Shown here piece by piece: positions 28,385-39,224 of a stretch of 64,000 nt of DNA (position 1 is its first letter; the number at the start of each line of letters is the position of its first letter). The notes under the pieces are model-generated. The model made no database searches. It had not been told where the DNA came from and worked only from the letters and a program-made list of their open reading frames with translations. Location: contig NZ_PNFF01000001.1 in assembly GCF_028888695.1 (NCBI RefSeq), positions 1,683,501 through 1,747,500 of the forward strand. The letters are read 5' to 3'. The stretch comes from Bacillus methanolicus (GTDB lineage Bacteria > Bacillota > Bacilli > Bacillales > Cytobacillaceae). Position numbers and translations under genes: made by a program.

Positions 28385-29287
28385 CTAACCGGAAATAAAG
28401 TATGACGGAGTTTTAACGGTAACATCTTCACCAAACCCCGGTCGATAAAATACATTGCTGCCTGCACGAATAACATTTCCTTTGTGAACTGTTACAAGCA
28501 GTCTATCATTATGATAATGAAACAAATCCAATTCTTCAATCTTCGTGATTTTCCGGCTGTTTAAATATAAATTATAACTCACTTCCCCGCCTTGATGTAA
28601 ATAGGATTTTAGTGGATAAATGCCGGTTTTTTTTAGGACAGAGAGTGAAAGAGGCTCATATTCTGTTAGTTCGTCATCGATAAAAGAAATCTTCTCCTGC
28701 TTCATCAGCTGAGACCAGATGAATTTTGCCTGTTTTCTGTCCCTGGTGTTTTCAATTTGAAAAACAGGAATAAGCGGACTGTTGTAAGGAAACATTGCTT
28801 CGCGGATCCAACCCCAAGGGATGGTAAAGAGTTCGTCGATTTTCGTTATTTCAATAAATAAAGCCGGAATCCTTTCTTTTTTGCATTGCCTGATAAATTT
28901 TACGGTCAGAAGGCTTAACGGAATTTTAACTCCCAATACGAAGTCGATTGGACTTCCTGCAAGCTTTGCCTTCATTCGTTTCACTTTATTCATAAATTCA
29001 TATTCATAGGAGATGGATTCTAAAGTCAGAACAGTCGTACAGCCTTTCAGTATAAAATGGTTTATAAAATATTCCTTCATTTCCGAGAAAGGCTGTTTGA
29101 CAGGAAGGTTTGGATCAAAAAAAACATAAGAGGGAGTCATTAAATATGGGCCTACATCCATTTGCATAAAGCGGAATTTGTCAAAAGTCTTTTTAACCGA
29201 CACAACTTCAGATTCTTTCACAAGAAGGGAAGTTTTTTGAAGCTTTCCATTGAATAGCAGATTTGCATTCGAAATAATATATGTCAT
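28385..29287 (-). CDS. Unrecognised protein with amidohydrolase-like outline, metal ligands absent
   Basis: I do not recognise this 300-residue protein. The N-terminus (SNANLLFNGKLQKTSLLVKESEVVSV) resembles the small beta-sandwich domain that precedes the barrel in amidohydrolases. The later GCTTVLTLES recalls the GxTTV strand of such barrels. But at the place of the PGFID-H-H metal motif it reads YLMTPSYVFFDPN, without histidines, and no other metal ligand cluster is visible. The C-terminus returns to a beta-rich segment (DRLLVTVHKGNVIRAGSN). There is no signal peptide. It lies between aroA and ypiA, 13 bases before ypiA, after an AAAGAGGTGG ribosome binding site. As I recall B. subtilis 168, no such gene is present there. 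Function not assigned. Confidence 0.75.
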   Translation of the reverse strand: MTYIISNANLLFNGKLQKTSLLVKESEVVSVKKTFDKFRFMQMDVGPYLMTPSYVFFDPNLPVKQPFSEMKEYFINHFILKGCTTVLTLESISYEYEFMNKVKRMKAKLAGSPIDFVLGVKIPLSLLTVKFIRQCKKERIPALFIEITKIDELFTIPWGWIREAMFPYNSPLIPVFQIENTRDRKQAKFIWSQLMKQEKISFIDDELTEYEPLSLSVLKKTGIYPLKSYLHQGGEVSYNLYLNSRKITKIEELDLFHYHNDRLLVTVHKGNVIRAGSNVFYRPGFGEDVTVKTPSYFISG

Positions 29288-29340
29288 AAAACCACCTCTT
29301 TACGGTCTTATGACAAGCTATGTTTATTTTATGAAAATAT

Positions 29341-29455
29341 GACTATTTTCGTTGCAAAATAAGAAAGGCTGACCCATAAGGTTTATCATTTTACCTTTAG
29401 AGCCAAACCTTCCTCATCCCGCATTAACGGGTAGTAAAACCCCCACTCATGGAAG
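29341..29455. repeat. Intergenic element with nested inverted repeats
   Basis: Between aroA and the unrecognised gene there are two nested hairpins: ACCCGTTAATGCGGGT-like (about 29427-29443) and AAGG...CCTT spanning about 29375-29412, next to AAAGGCTGACCC. It resembles short intergenic repeats or a terminator region; the identity is uncertain. Confidence 0.35.
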
Positions 29456-29462
29456 TTTCACC

Positions 29463-30752
29463 TTATTTCATCACACTATGTAAATCTCTAAAAAATCCGG
29501 GATAGGAAACAGAAATTGCCTCGTCTCTTTCCAGAAATACTTCTTCTTTGCAAATAAGAGCAGCTACTGCAAGCATCATTCCAATCCGGTGGTCGCCATG
29601 AGAGGAAACAATGCCGCCTTTCAAGTTCGATGTTCCGTGGATGATCATGCCATCGTCTGTCGCTTCAATCGATGCACCAAGCTTGGAAAGTTCCCCTACA
29701 ACTGTATCAATACGGTTTGTTTCTTTCACTTTCAATTCATGGGCGTCTTTAATAACTGTCGTTCCTTCTGCCTGAGTAGCCAATAGAGCGATAATCGGAA
29801 TTTCATCAATAAGGCGGGGCAAGATATCCCCTTTTATTTCAACGCCCTTTAAGTTTGATGTTTTGATGATAATATCACCTGAAGGCTCAAAACCATCCGA
29901 ATCTTTAGGCATTACGGTTATATCTGCCCCCATTTCTTTCAAAACATCAATCATGCCTGTCCGCGTCGGGTTTAACCCAACGTCCTTAAGAAACAGTTCA
30001 CTGTTAGGCGTAATCGCGGCAGCTGCCAAAAAGAAAGCTGCTGATGAAATATCACCTGGCACCTCTACCTTTGACGCAGTTAAGCTCTGGCTTCCTTTTA
30101 GCCTAATCGTTAGTCCGTTTTCTTCCACTTCTCCGCCAAACCGGCGAATCATCCTTTCGGTATGGTCTCTGGATTTCGATGGTTCCACTACAGTCGTTGT
30201 ACCTTCTGCTTGAAGGCCGGCAAGTAAGATCGAAGATTTCACTTGGGCGCTGGCAACAGGTAATTGATAGTCTATGCCCGTTAAGTTTCCTCCTCTAATT
30301 GAGAGTGGAGTAAACTCTCCGCTGCTGCGGCCATCAATGTCTGCTCCCATCATTGCCAATGGTCTCGTAACCCTTGTCATCGGTCTTCTTCCGATTGATT
30401 CATCTCCTATCAGTGTAGCGTGAAAAGGTCGTCCGGCTAAAATCCCGAGCAATAATCGTATAGTTGTTCCTGAATTACCTACATCAAGAACGTCAACAGG
30501 CTCCTTCAAACCATCAAATCCATTGCCAAAAATTTGCAATTGATTCCCTGTTTGTTCTATGGTAACACCGAGCTTGCGAAAACATGCAATCGTACTCAGG
30601 CAATCTTCACCTAAAAGAAAATTCGTTACGGAAGTTGTACCATTTGCAATCGCTCCAAACATAACAGACCGGTGAGATATCGATTTATCGCCCGGAACTT
30701 TTACGGTACCTTTCAAACCGCTCAAGCTTTTGTCTAAACGGCGTGCTCCCAC
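29463..30752 (-). CDS. aroA: 5-enolpyruvylshikimate-3-phosphate synthase
   Basis: EPSP synthase (called aroE in B. subtilis) joins phosphoenolpyruvate and shikimate-3-phosphate. The 429-residue protein shows [11 protein letters not shown], the PEP-site [25 protein letters not shown] and [13 protein letters not shown]. The NSGTT pattern with Ala near IGRRPMTR fits the bacterial class II form, to the extent this can be judged by eye. The start is GTG at 30752 after AAAGGAGG. It ends the aroC-aroB-aroH-hisC-tyrA-aroA run. Confidence 0.96.
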   Translation of the reverse strand: MGARRLDKSLSGLKGTVKVPGDKSISHRSVMFGAIANGTTSVTNFLLGEDCLSTIACFRKLGVTIEQTGNQLQIFGNGFDGLKEPVDVLDVGNSGTTIRLLLGILAGRPFHATLIGDESIGRRPMTRVTRPLAMMGADIDGRSSGEFTPLSIRGGNLTGIDYQLPVASAQVKSSILLAGLQAEGTTTVVEPSKSRDHTERMIRRFGGEVEENGLTIRLKGSQSLTASKVEVPGDISSAAFFLAAAAITPNSELFLKDVGLNPTRTGMIDVLKEMGADITVMPKDSDGFEPSGDIIIKTSNLKGVEIKGDILPRLIDEIPIIALLATQAEGTTVIKDAHELKVKETNRIDTVVGELSKLGASIEATDDGMIIHGTSNLKGGIVSSHGDHRIGMMLAVAALICKEEVFLERDEAISVSYPGFFRDLHSVMK

Positions 30753-30778
30753 TTCTTGACCCTCCTTTGGTAAAAAAG

Positions 30779-31885
30779 TTATAAACCGGTGGAAGTTTCG
30801 TAATCGGTATAATGCCTAATGCACTTTTCCGCCCTCATTCTATCTTCCTCTGTTTGAAAACTAATAACAAGGACTCCGTAAATTTCTTCTCTCGTTTCTA
30901 ATATGCGGATATTTGTAATGCTAATCTCCTCTTGCGCTAAATAACCAGTGATCTCGGAAATAACGCCGGGATAGTCAGGGACATCAACAAATAAATCATA
31001 AAATGCCGGGATAGCCCCTTTCTCTTTTTTCGGCAACTCATCGCGGAATTGCTTGGCGCTGAAAAAATAATCAAATATTCTTTCATGATTGCATTCAAGG
31101 AGCATTTTTTTTACTCTCTCCATTTCTTCCTGCCACTCATCAAGCAAACTAAGAAGAATGGATCGATTATGGAGCAAAATGTCTCTCCACATAGCCGGGC
31201 TGCTGGAAGCAATCCGGGTAATATCTCGGAACCCCCCGGCTGCAAGCCGGGGAATCAACTCTTGATTCCTGCTTGACCGGTAAGCTTGATGAACAAGAGA
31301 CGCAGCAATAATATGCGGAAAATGACTGACTACACCAGTTAAGTAGTCGTGCTGCGATGGCGAAAGAATAAGAAATCTTGCATTTGTTCCGCTCAGCCAC
31401 TCTTTTAATTTTGATACTTCTTCCTCAGGAGTATCTTTGTCGGGCGTCAATAAATAAAAGGCATTTTCAAAAAGGATCTTTTTTGCGGCAATCACACCGC
31501 TTTTATGAGAACCTGCCATTGGATGACCGCCAATAAAGGTATAGCCCTTTTCCTTTAAACAGGAAGCTTTTTTGACAATTTCTTCTTTCGTGCTGCCAGC
31601 ATCAGTAATAATGACCCCATTTTTTAAATCCATCCGGGCCAAAGCGGCGATAATCTCTTCTGCCTGAGCCACCGGTGTAGCAATCACAATCAAGTCCGCG
31701 CTCTTCGCTCCTTCTTCGATGGATTCCACAATTTCATCTACTACATCGAGCATTTTTGCCAGTTTGCTTTGTTTCTCGCTTATATCATAACCAATGACCA
31801 TTGATTCCGGATGCTTATCTTTAATGCAAAGAGCGATCGAACCGCCAATTAATCCTAAGCCTATAATAAATGCGCGGCCTTCCAA
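30779..31885 (-). CDS. tyrA: Prephenate dehydrogenase with C-terminal ACT domain
   Basis: TyrA oxidatively decarboxylates prephenate to 4-hydroxyphenylpyruvate for tyrosine. The 368-residue protein has the NAD loop [11 protein letters not shown], the catalytic [12 protein letters not shown], and a C-terminal ACT domain (about 295-360, [18 protein letters not shown]) that usually binds tyrosine for feedback inhibition. The start is TTG at 31885, five bases after AGGCGGTG. It lies between hisC and aroA. Confidence 0.95.
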   Translation of the reverse strand: MEGRAFIIGLGLIGGSIALCIKDKHPESMVIGYDISEKQSKLAKMLDVVDEIVESIEEGAKSADLIVIATPVAQAEEIIAALARMDLKNGVIITDAGSTKEEIVKKASCLKEKGYTFIGGHPMAGSHKSGVIAAKKILFENAFYLLTPDKDTPEEEVSKLKEWLSGTNARFLILSPSQHDYLTGVVSHFPHIIAASLVHQAYRSSRNQELIPRLAAGGFRDITRIASSSPAMWRDILLHNRSILLSLLDEWQEEMERVKKMLLECNHERIFDYFFSAKQFRDELPKKEKGAIPAFYDLFVDVPDYPGVISEITGYLAQEEISITNIRILETREEIYGVLVISFQTEEDRMRAEKCIRHYTDYETSTGL

Positions 31886-31904
31886 GAAATCACCGCCTTT
31901 TGAA

Positions 31905-33002
31905 TTATGATTGAGTTTTTAGTGTTAAGAACTGCTTCATGGCTTCAATAACGCCTTCGTTTTGTTCTTTCGATCCGACTGTCACTCTAACTGATGTCGG
32001 AAATCCGAGAGGTTTTCCTGATCGAACGATATACCCATTTTCCAGTAAAAATTGAAAGACTTTATTCCCGTCTGTCTTAAAGTCAATTAAGATAAAATTT
32101 GTTTGAGAAGGATAGTAATCAAGATTGCTTTCCCGGCAAAATTGATAAAACTGCTCAAGCCCTTCTCTGTTTTTTTGTTTGCAAATTTGAATAAACTCTT
32201 GATCTTCCAATGCGAGAGTTGCAGCTTTTTGGGCGAATGTATTCACATTGAACGGCTCTCTTGCCGGCTCCAATGCGCGTATAATTTCAGAAGCCGCAAT
32301 TCCGTATCCAACCCGCAAACTTGCAAGGCCATATATTTTGGAAAACGTCCTTAACACAATTACATTTTCAAACTGTGAAACTAGTTCATTGACATGATAA
32401 GCTTCATCTGCAACCACATATTCAATGTAAGCTTCATCAAGAACAACCAAAACATCCCTCGGAACTTTTTCCAGAAATGCGTAAAGTGTATCTTTTGGAA
32501 TATACGTTCCAGTCGGATTGTCAGGGTTACAGACCCAGACGACTCCGGTATTCGCATCGATCTTTGAGAGCATTCCTTCTAAATCATGATGTCCATTCGC
32601 TAACGGAACCTCCCTTATTTCAGCACCTTCAATTATCGCATTATGTTTGTACTGAGAGAATGTCGGCACGGCCATGACCGTATTCACGCCACTCCCTAAA
32701 ATTGCTCTTGAGATGATTTGAATAAGATTATCCGAACCATTTCCTAAAATTAATTGGTCAGGCGCCACTTTATAGAATGCTGCAAGGCTTTCTCTTAAAT
32801 CTGTGGCATAACCATCAGGATAGATCGCAAAAGAAACGGGAGCATTTTTAAAAGCTTCAGCCACTTTTCCTGAACATCCAAAAGGATTTTCATTTGAAGC
32901 AAGCTTAACAATTTTTTCTAGGCCGTATTGTCTTTTTACTTCATCAATCGATTTTCCCGGCTGATAGGGAGTAAGGGTTAATAATTGCTCTTTCCATTTC
33001 AT
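31905..33002 (-). CDS. hisC: Histidinol-phosphate aminotransferase
   Basis: HisC serves histidine synthesis and, in Bacillus, also transaminates the aromatic keto acids that tyrA makes. The 365-residue PLP enzyme has KLASNENPFG, CNPDNPTGT, DEAYIEYV and the lysine loop RTFSKIYGLASLRVGYG. An upstream in-frame GTG overlaps the Shine-Dalgarno sequence; ATG 33002 after GAGGTGG is preferred. In B. subtilis the trp operon precedes hisC. Here only 158 non-coding bases separate it from aroH. Confidence 0.95.
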   Translation of the reverse strand: MKWKEQLLTLTPYQPGKSIDEVKRQYGLEKIVKLASNENPFGCSGKVAEAFKNAPVSFAIYPDGYATDLRESLAAFYKVAPDQLILGNGSDNLIQIISRAILGSGVNTVMAVPTFSQYKHNAIIEGAEIREVPLANGHHDLEGMLSKIDANTGVVWVCNPDNPTGTYIPKDTLYAFLEKVPRDVLVVLDEAYIEYVVADEAYHVNELVSQFENVIVLRTFSKIYGLASLRVGYGIAASEIIRALEPAREPFNVNTFAQKAATLALEDQEFIQICKQKNREGLEQFYQFCRESNLDYYPSQTNFILIDFKTDGNKVFQFLLENGYIVRSGKPLGFPTSVRVTVGSKEQNEGVIEAMKQFLTLKTQS

Positions 33003-33160
33003 CAAATCCACCTCTTCTAATCACTTTTGTGTATGATCATATTAATGTATAAAAGTACTTTTAGAAATAGCCATTTATTAATAAGCAGTATAGAGAGGAA
33101 TTTTCCAAATTGTTTTTATGGAGTTTTATGTAAATAACGAAATTTCAATGAAATTCGCCA

Positions 33161-33523
33161 TTACTTTTTTAAGTCGGGCCGCAAATTGACTGCACCCTCT
33201 AAGTAAATATGAATCATTTCATCTTGAGCCTTTTCAGTATTTACATGCATCATGACCCGAATGCAATGGGTCAAAGCTGATGGAACAGGTATTTCTCTCA
33301 TGCACATGACAGGAACGTGCGTCCAGCCTTCAAAAAGGCGCAAAGCCTTTGCCGGAAACGCAGCCGAAAGTTCATCTGTAACAGAAAAAAAAACCGAAGC
33401 AACATCACTAGGCTGAATATGATTTTTTTCAATCATCTGACGCAAAAGCCTTTCTGTTGCTGATATGATCTCCTCTTCCGTGTTTTCATTGACTGTGATT
33501 GCACCTCTTAATCCTCTGATCAT
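33161..33523 (-). CDS. aroH: Chorismate mutase, AroH type
   Basis: The 120-residue protein is a monofunctional AroH-fold chorismate mutase, making prephenate. Catalytic-site residues expected for the B. subtilis enzyme can be seen: Arg in MIRGLRGAITV, Glu in the DELSAAFPA segment, and Arg in HCIRVMMHVN. ATG 33523 follows directly on the aroB stop with GGGGGTGG upstream. Its end is followed by a weak hairpin near 33141-33165. Confidence 0.96.
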   Translation of the reverse strand: MIRGLRGAITVNENTEEEIISATERLLRQMIEKNHIQPSDVASVFFSVTDELSAAFPAKALRLFEGWTHVPVMCMREIPVPSALTHCIRVMMHVNTEKAQDEMIHIYLEGAVNLRPDLKK

Positions 33524-34612
33524 TTACACACCACCCCCTGCCCGAAATTGTTCAAGATGAGCCATTAATCGTTCATCTTCCAACTCTCTTAAGACCGGAC
33601 GGCCAACTTGCTCCAACAGAACAAACCTGATTTTTTGTCTGACGGTTTTTTTGTCCATTTTCATCCGATTCAATAATCTTTCTGTAGACAGATGATTCGG
33701 AATGTCTGTCTTATAGCCTAAATCGCTCAACCAATGCAAAAATTCATCTTTCTTATACGAAAAACCGATCTCTCTTTCACTCAATTCAAGTGCAAAACAA
33801 ATTCCGATGATAACTGCTTCACCATGTGTAATTTTTCCATAGCCCATTTCCGCTTCGATGGCATGTCCAAGGGTATGACCTAAGTTCAAAAATGCTCTTA
33901 TGCCAGTTTCCTTTTCATCCTCTGAAACGATCGATTCTTTTACTTTAATCCCTCTGATGAGCATAAATTGCAAGTCATTATTCGAAACGTTTTCAAGCGA
34001 ATTGATATTAGCTTGAAGCCACTCAAATAGTTCTTTATCTTTTATAAGGCCGTGTTTAATAACTTCAGCAAAGCCTGACCTTTTTTCAGCTGACGGAAGA
34101 GTTTCCAAAAATTCGATGTCATAAAAGACAGCCTCCGGCTGAAAGAAAGCTCCGATCATATTTTTGCCAAGCGGATGATTGATCGCTACCTTCCCTCCTA
34201 CCGCGCTGTCATGTGCAAGGATGGTTGTCGGAACTTGAATAAAAGGAATTCCTCTCATAAACGTTGCGGCGACAAAACCTGCCAAATCACCAACGGCTCC
34301 TCCGCCAAAAGCAATGATAAGAGCCTTTCGATCAAGCTTTTTTTCGAGTGCAAAAGTTAAACAGCTATAATATACATCAAAAGTTTTTGCTTTTTCCCCG
34401 GAAGGTACGACATAAGTTTCAGGATCGAAATCTTTTAGAAGCGAAGTCAGCCGGGGAAGAAAAAGTCCTCCAACTGTTTCATCCGTAATTATTAAGAGCG
34501 AAGTTGCATCGGAAAAATGATTGCGAATAAAAGAAGGCAGTGTTTCTATTACATTCTCTCCGACAAACACCGGATACTGCCTTGATGCAGTTCGAATCCA
34601 TATCGTATCCAT
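33524..34612 (-). CDS. aroB: 3-dehydroquinate synthase
   Basis: AroB cyclises DAHP to dehydroquinate, the second step of the shikimate pathway. The 362-residue protein contains GGGAVGDLAGFVAATFMRG (NAD and substrate), PTTILAHDSAVGGK, the metal ligand region GFAEVIKHG and LNLGHTLGHAIE with HGEAV. Start and preceding stop overlap as TAATG with aroC, and aroH follows without a gap, so the three are translationally linked. Confidence 0.97.
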   Translation of the reverse strand: MDTIWIRTASRQYPVFVGENVIETLPSFIRNHFSDATSLLIITDETVGGLFLPRLTSLLKDFDPETYVVPSGEKAKTFDVYYSCLTFALEKKLDRKALIIAFGGGAVGDLAGFVAATFMRGIPFIQVPTTILAHDSAVGGKVAINHPLGKNMIGAFFQPEAVFYDIEFLETLPSAEKRSGFAEVIKHGLIKDKELFEWLQANINSLENVSNNDLQFMLIRGIKVKESIVSEDEKETGIRAFLNLGHTLGHAIEAEMGYGKITHGEAVIIGICFALELSEREIGFSYKKDEFLHWLSDLGYKTDIPNHLSTERLLNRMKMDKKTVRQKIRFVLLEQVGRPVLRELEDERLMAHLEQFRAGGGV

Positions 34613-35781
34613 TAAAACTCCCTCGCATATTCTCTATGGCGGTTCACTGATTCTATTAACGCTTCAATACGGTCTGCATAAAATTGATCGACAATGGCTG
34701 CCGCAAGTTCCCAGGCAACAACATTTTCTGCGACTACTGCGGCGGCAGGCACTGCACAGCTGTCAGACCTCTCGATACTTGCAGAGAACGGTTCCTTCGT
34801 TTCAATATCAACACTTTGCAGCGGTTTATATAAGGTAGGAATCGGCTTCATGACTCCCCGGACAACAATTGGCATACCGGTTGTCATACCTCCTTCAAAT
34901 CCGCCCAGCCTGTTTGTCTTTCGGGTGTATCCTTGACTTTTGTTCCATTCAATCTCATCGTGAACTTCACTTCCGGGTTTCCTGGCAGCTTCGAATCCGA
35001 TGCCAAACTCGACTCCTTTAAATGCATTTATGCTGACAATGGCTGCCGCAAGTTTTGCATCCAGCTTTCTGTCATAATGTACATAACTTCCGACGCCAAC
35101 AGGCATCCCTTCCACAATGACTTCTACCACTCCTCCGATCGAGTCGCCATTTTGTTTTGCTTCATCAATGGCTGCCATCATTTTTTTGGCAGCTTCATCA
35201 TCAAGACACCTGACAGGTGATTCTTCTGATCTCTCTTTTAATTCAGCAATAGAGCTGTATGCTAAGTTTTCAGCTTTAATTCCCCCGATTTCAATCACGT
35301 GTGAAGCAACTTCAATCCCAAGTAAGGACAATAATTTTTTTGCAACGGCTCCGGCAGCTACCCGGACGGTCGTCTCCCGCGCTGAAGATCGTTCAAGTAC
35401 ATTTCGCATATCCCTGTGGCCGTATTTAATACCCCCATTCAAATCAGCATGACCGGGACGGGGTCGGGAAATTTTTCGCTTAATTTCCTCTGCATGATCA
35501 CCAAGAGGTTCCTGGCCCATTATCTTTGTCCAGTGCTGCCAGTCATTGTTTTTGACAACCAGCGCTACCGGTGAACCCAGCGTATAACCGTGGCGAACCC
35601 CTCCAAGTATTTCAACTGTATCCTTTTCAATTTGCATTCTGCGGCCTCTCCCATAGCCTTTCTGCCTTCGGGCGAGTTCAATATTAATATCCTCTGCAAC
35701 TAAAGGCATCCCTGATGGCAATCCTTCTATAATCGTTGTAAGCTGCGGTCCATGGGATTCGCCGGCTGTTAAATATCTCAT
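34612..35781 (-). CDS. aroC: Chorismate synthase
   Basis: Makes chorismate from EPSP with reduced FMN (the gene is aroF in B. subtilis). The 389-residue protein has [50 protein letters not shown] and [19 protein letters not shown] 35781 follows AAGGGGG; the longer frame from a TTG is not supported. It begins the aromatic run after cheR. Confidence 0.97.
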   Translation of the reverse strand: MRYLTAGESHGPQLTTIIEGLPSGMPLVAEDINIELARRQKGYGRGRRMQIEKDTVEILGGVRHGYTLGSPVALVVKNNDWQHWTKIMGQEPLGDHAEEIKRKISRPRPGHADLNGGIKYGHRDMRNVLERSSARETTVRVAAGAVAKKLLSLLGIEVASHVIEIGGIKAENLAYSSIAELKERSEESPVRCLDDEAAKKMMAAIDEAKQNGDSIGGVVEVIVEGMPVGVGSYVHYDRKLDAKLAAAIVSINAFKGVEFGIGFEAARKPGSEVHDEIEWNKSQGYTRKTNRLGGFEGGMTTGMPIVVRGVMKPIPTLYKPLQSVDIETKEPFSASIERSDSCAVPAAAVVAENVVAWELAAAIVDQFYADRIEALIESVNRHREYAREF

Positions 35782-35929
35782 GATACTTTCCCCCTTCAAC
35801 TCGTTAAAGGATTATGTACAAATATAACACATGCTTAAAAATAAAAATAGTCAATCATTCAAAATTATTAAAATAATTTTATTATCCTTTGATAATGATT
35901 AGTTCCGTCGCTGCAAAAAGTGAAAAGAA

Positions 35930-35955
35930 AAAGCCCTGTTTGAAATCGGGCCCTT
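35930..35955 (-). terminator. Hairpin between cheR and aroC
   Basis: A GCCC/GGGC stem with a loop of about eleven bases is followed by TTTTTC on the minus strand, right after the cheR stop. Confidence 0.6.
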
Positions 35956-35959
35956 ATAT

Positions 35960-36775
<816 letters not shown>

Positions 36776-36866
36776 TTAACAAATTTAGTATAACGGAAAA
36801 CAATGGGCAAAGAGCATTTTTTTTCACAAACTTTTTACAAATTAGATCCTGTATGGAAGCGGATAC

Positions 36867-36899
36867 AAAAAAGACGCTTGGGTTTTCAAGCGTCTTTTT
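36867..36899 (-). terminator. Terminator after ndk
   Basis: A 13-bp stem (36867-36880 with 36887-36899) carries GACGCTTG/CAAGCGTC at its core and ends in TTTTTTG on the minus strand. Confidence 0.92.
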
Positions 36900-36911
36900 A
36901 TGTTTAGATTA

Positions 36912-37358
36912 TTAATAAATCCATTCGTTTACTAGTTTTGAGTATTCCACTAATTCTGATTCATTGAAGAATAAGGCAATTTCACGTTGTGCACTTTCAG
37001 GGGAATCAGAACCATGAATAACATTTTTTCCTACAGTCAGGCCAAAATCACCGCGGATTGTTCCAGGTGCTGCATCTTTCGGGTTTGTCGATCCCATCAT
37101 TTGGCGGGCAGTTGCAATCACATTTTCCCCCTGCCATACCATGGCAAAAACCGGTCCGGAAGTAATAAAATCGACTAGCTCTTCAAAGAATGGACGCTCC
37201 TTATGCTCACCGTAATGCTTCTCAGCAAGTTCTTTTGAAATGCTCATAAGTTTTGCTCCAACTAATTGGAAACCTTTTTTTTCAAAACGGGCAACAATTT
37301 CGCCGATTAAGTTGCGCTGTACGCCGTCTGGTTTGACCATCAAGAAAGTCTTTTCCAT
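36912..37358 (-). CDS. ndk: Nucleoside diphosphate kinase
   Basis: Ndk balances nucleoside triphosphate pools by phosphotransfer through a histidine. The 148 residues include [19 protein letters not shown], and the active-site [12 protein letters not shown] with the phosphorylated His. Length is typical. The ATG follows AGGAGTGAG. It comes after hepT, separated by 94 bases, and is closed by a strong terminator. Confidence 0.97.
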   Translation of the reverse strand: MEKTFLMVKPDGVQRNLIGEIVARFEKKGFQLVGAKLMSISKELAEKHYGEHKERPFFEELVDFITSGPVFAMVWQGENVIATARQMMGSTNPKDAAPGTIRGDFGLTVGKNVIHGSDSPESAQREIALFFNESELVEYSKLVNEWIY

Positions 37359-37452
37359 ATGCTCACTCCTAAAAAAGTTATGTATTATCGATTGTCCTCA
37401 AATGGACAATTCCACGAAAAATATTACCATTGTTTAGACAATTCCGCAACTT

Positions 37453-38415
37453 CTAAAATTTACGTTTTCCAATGAATTTCGCTATATCCCGCAGCGCTTT
37501 TTTCGCTCTATTGTCAGGAAGTTCTTTTAAAATTGCCAACGCTTTTTCCAAATAACGGTCGCTTACTGCCAAAGAGCTTTCAATCGCACCCGAATTTTTA
37601 ATGATCGACAATAACTTATTAAGCTCTTCACGGTCCATATCTTCATGAACTCTTTCTATTTTTTTTCGAATATTTTCGTCTTTCATTGCAAATAAAACCG
37701 GCAGTGTAATATTTCCCTGCAACAAATCCCCGCCCGCAGGTTTGCCGAGGTCTTTTTCTGTTCCGGTAAAATCAAGCACATCATCGGTAATTTGAAAGGA
37801 CATGCCAACAAAATAGCCAAAACGGAATAGCTTTTTATGGATTTGTTCATCTACACCGGCAGCAATCGCTCCCAATTGACAACTGGCAGCTATTAACAAT
37901 GCCGTTTTTCTTTTGATGCGCCGGAAATAGTCTCTTAAATTTTGGTTAAATCTGTATTTATCTTTAATTTGTTGAATTTCCCCAATACAAACTTCAACAA
38001 TCGTATGTGAAAGGATTTTATGGGCAAGAGGATTCTCGATTTTTGTCATTAATTCAAGAGAACGTGCTAAAATATAGTCTCCCGTATACATGGCAATCCG
38101 GTTATCCCATTTTGCCTTTATCGTCGGTTTTCCGCGCCTGAGTTCGGCATCGTCGATCACGTCGTCATGTACCAGTGTAGCCGAATGAAGCAGTTCAAGT
38201 GCAACAGCAACATTTTTGATTACATTGATATCATAATTTCCAAACTTTCCTGCCAACAACACAAAAACTGGGCGAATTCTTTTCCCCCCGGCCTGCAATA
38301 AATGCAGGGATGCTTGACGCAATAAAGGAGACTTTGACTGTATTGTCTCCTCCAGTTCTTTTTCAACGATATTTAAATCCGAATTCAAAAATGAATACAT
38401 CATTTTTAATTTCAT
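37453..38415 (-). CDS. hepT: Heptaprenyl diphosphate synthase component II
   Basis: Catalytic subunit that builds the C35 side chain of menaquinone-7. The 320-residue trans-prenyltransferase has both aspartate-rich motifs (DDVIDD and DDVLDF), GGKRIRP and the KTALLIAASC segment. ATG 38415 follows GGGTGG; the GTG three codons earlier overlaps that site. It works with HepS, encoded two genes upstream, with menG between them. Confidence 0.96.
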   Translation of the reverse strand: MKLKMMYSFLNSDLNIVEKELEETIQSKSPLLRQASLHLLQAGGKRIRPVFVLLAGKFGNYDINVIKNVAVALELLHSATLVHDDVIDDAELRRGKPTIKAKWDNRIAMYTGDYILARSLELMTKIENPLAHKILSHTIVEVCIGEIQQIKDKYRFNQNLRDYFRRIKRKTALLIAASCQLGAIAAGVDEQIHKKLFRFGYFVGMSFQITDDVLDFTGTEKDLGKPAGGDLLQGNITLPVLFAMKDENIRKKIERVHEDMDREELNKLLSIIKNSGAIESSLAVSDRYLEKALAILKELPDNRAKKALRDIAKFIGKRKF

Positions 38416-38507
38416 TGTATCCACCCAGCTTTAATATCCTGTCATTTTCTGTTACTGAATTAAATAAAGCATTATAAAATATCAATGCCCGGCCGCTCAG
38501 TAATGGG

Positions 38508-39218
38508 TCAGGCATCTCTTTTGGTTCCAAAATGAACAGCGGCAACGCCTCCGCTGTATGGCTTATAATGTACTTTTATAAAGCCCGCTTCTTTAAATAT
38601 TTCTGCAAGTTCTTTCATTCCCGGAAACTCGCGTGCAGATTCCTGAAGCCAAGAATATTCATCATAGCTCTTTGCAAAGATTTTTCCGAAGAACGGCATA
38701 ATAAACCGGAAATAAAAATAGTACAGCTGTTTAAATCCAATCAATGTCGGCTGTGAAGTTTCGAGGCAGACTGCCATACCTCCGGGTTTTAACACCCGGT
38801 TCATTTCTCTTAACACTTGCATATAGTCTGGTACATTTCTTAGACCAAAGCCAATTGTAACATAATCAAACGATTGGTCAGGGAACGGAAGCTCCATTGC
38901 GTTTCCGTGGATAAGTGAAACTTGATTGAAATTTTTGCTATTGACTTTTTCTTCTGCGACCTTCAGCATATTCTTGCTGAAATCAAGGCCAATCACTTCA
39001 CCTTCGGGGCCAACAGCTTCAGCAAGGGCAATCGTCCAATCCCCCGTGCCGCAACATACATCAAGAGCTTTGCTGCCCTTTTGGACATTCATTCGTTTCA
39101 TCGTGTCTTTTCGCCATCTTTTATGCTGTTGAAAACTGATAACAGAATTCATCTTGTCGTAATTTTGATAGATTTTTTCAAAGACATGATGAACACGCTC
39201 TTCTTTAGATTGATGCAT
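38508..39218 (-). CDS. menG: Demethylmenaquinone methyltransferase
   Basis: The last step of menaquinone synthesis (menH or ubiE in older naming). The 236-residue SAM-dependent enzyme shows [18 protein letters not shown], the SAM loop [24 protein letters not shown] and [12 protein letters not shown]. It lies between hepS and hepT, so one unit makes the side chain, and methylates the quinone used by the qcrABC complex. ATG follows AGAAGGG; hepS ends six bases before it. Confidence 0.96.
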   Translation of the reverse strand: MHQSKEERVHHVFEKIYQNYDKMNSVISFQQHKRWRKDTMKRMNVQKGSKALDVCCGTGDWTIALAEAVGPEGEVIGLDFSKNMLKVAEEKVNSKNFNQVSLIHGNAMELPFPDQSFDYVTIGFGLRNVPDYMQVLREMNRVLKPGGMAVCLETSQPTLIGFKQLYYFYFRFIMPFFGKIFAKSYDEYSWLQESAREFPGMKELAEIFKEAGFIKVHYKPYSGGVAAVHFGTKRDA

Positions 39219-39224
39219 GTGATC

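Noticed and set aside
33141-33165. Terminator after aroH
   Set aside because: A stem of six AT-rich base pairs with TTATTT is too weak to support; read-through into hisC is likely.
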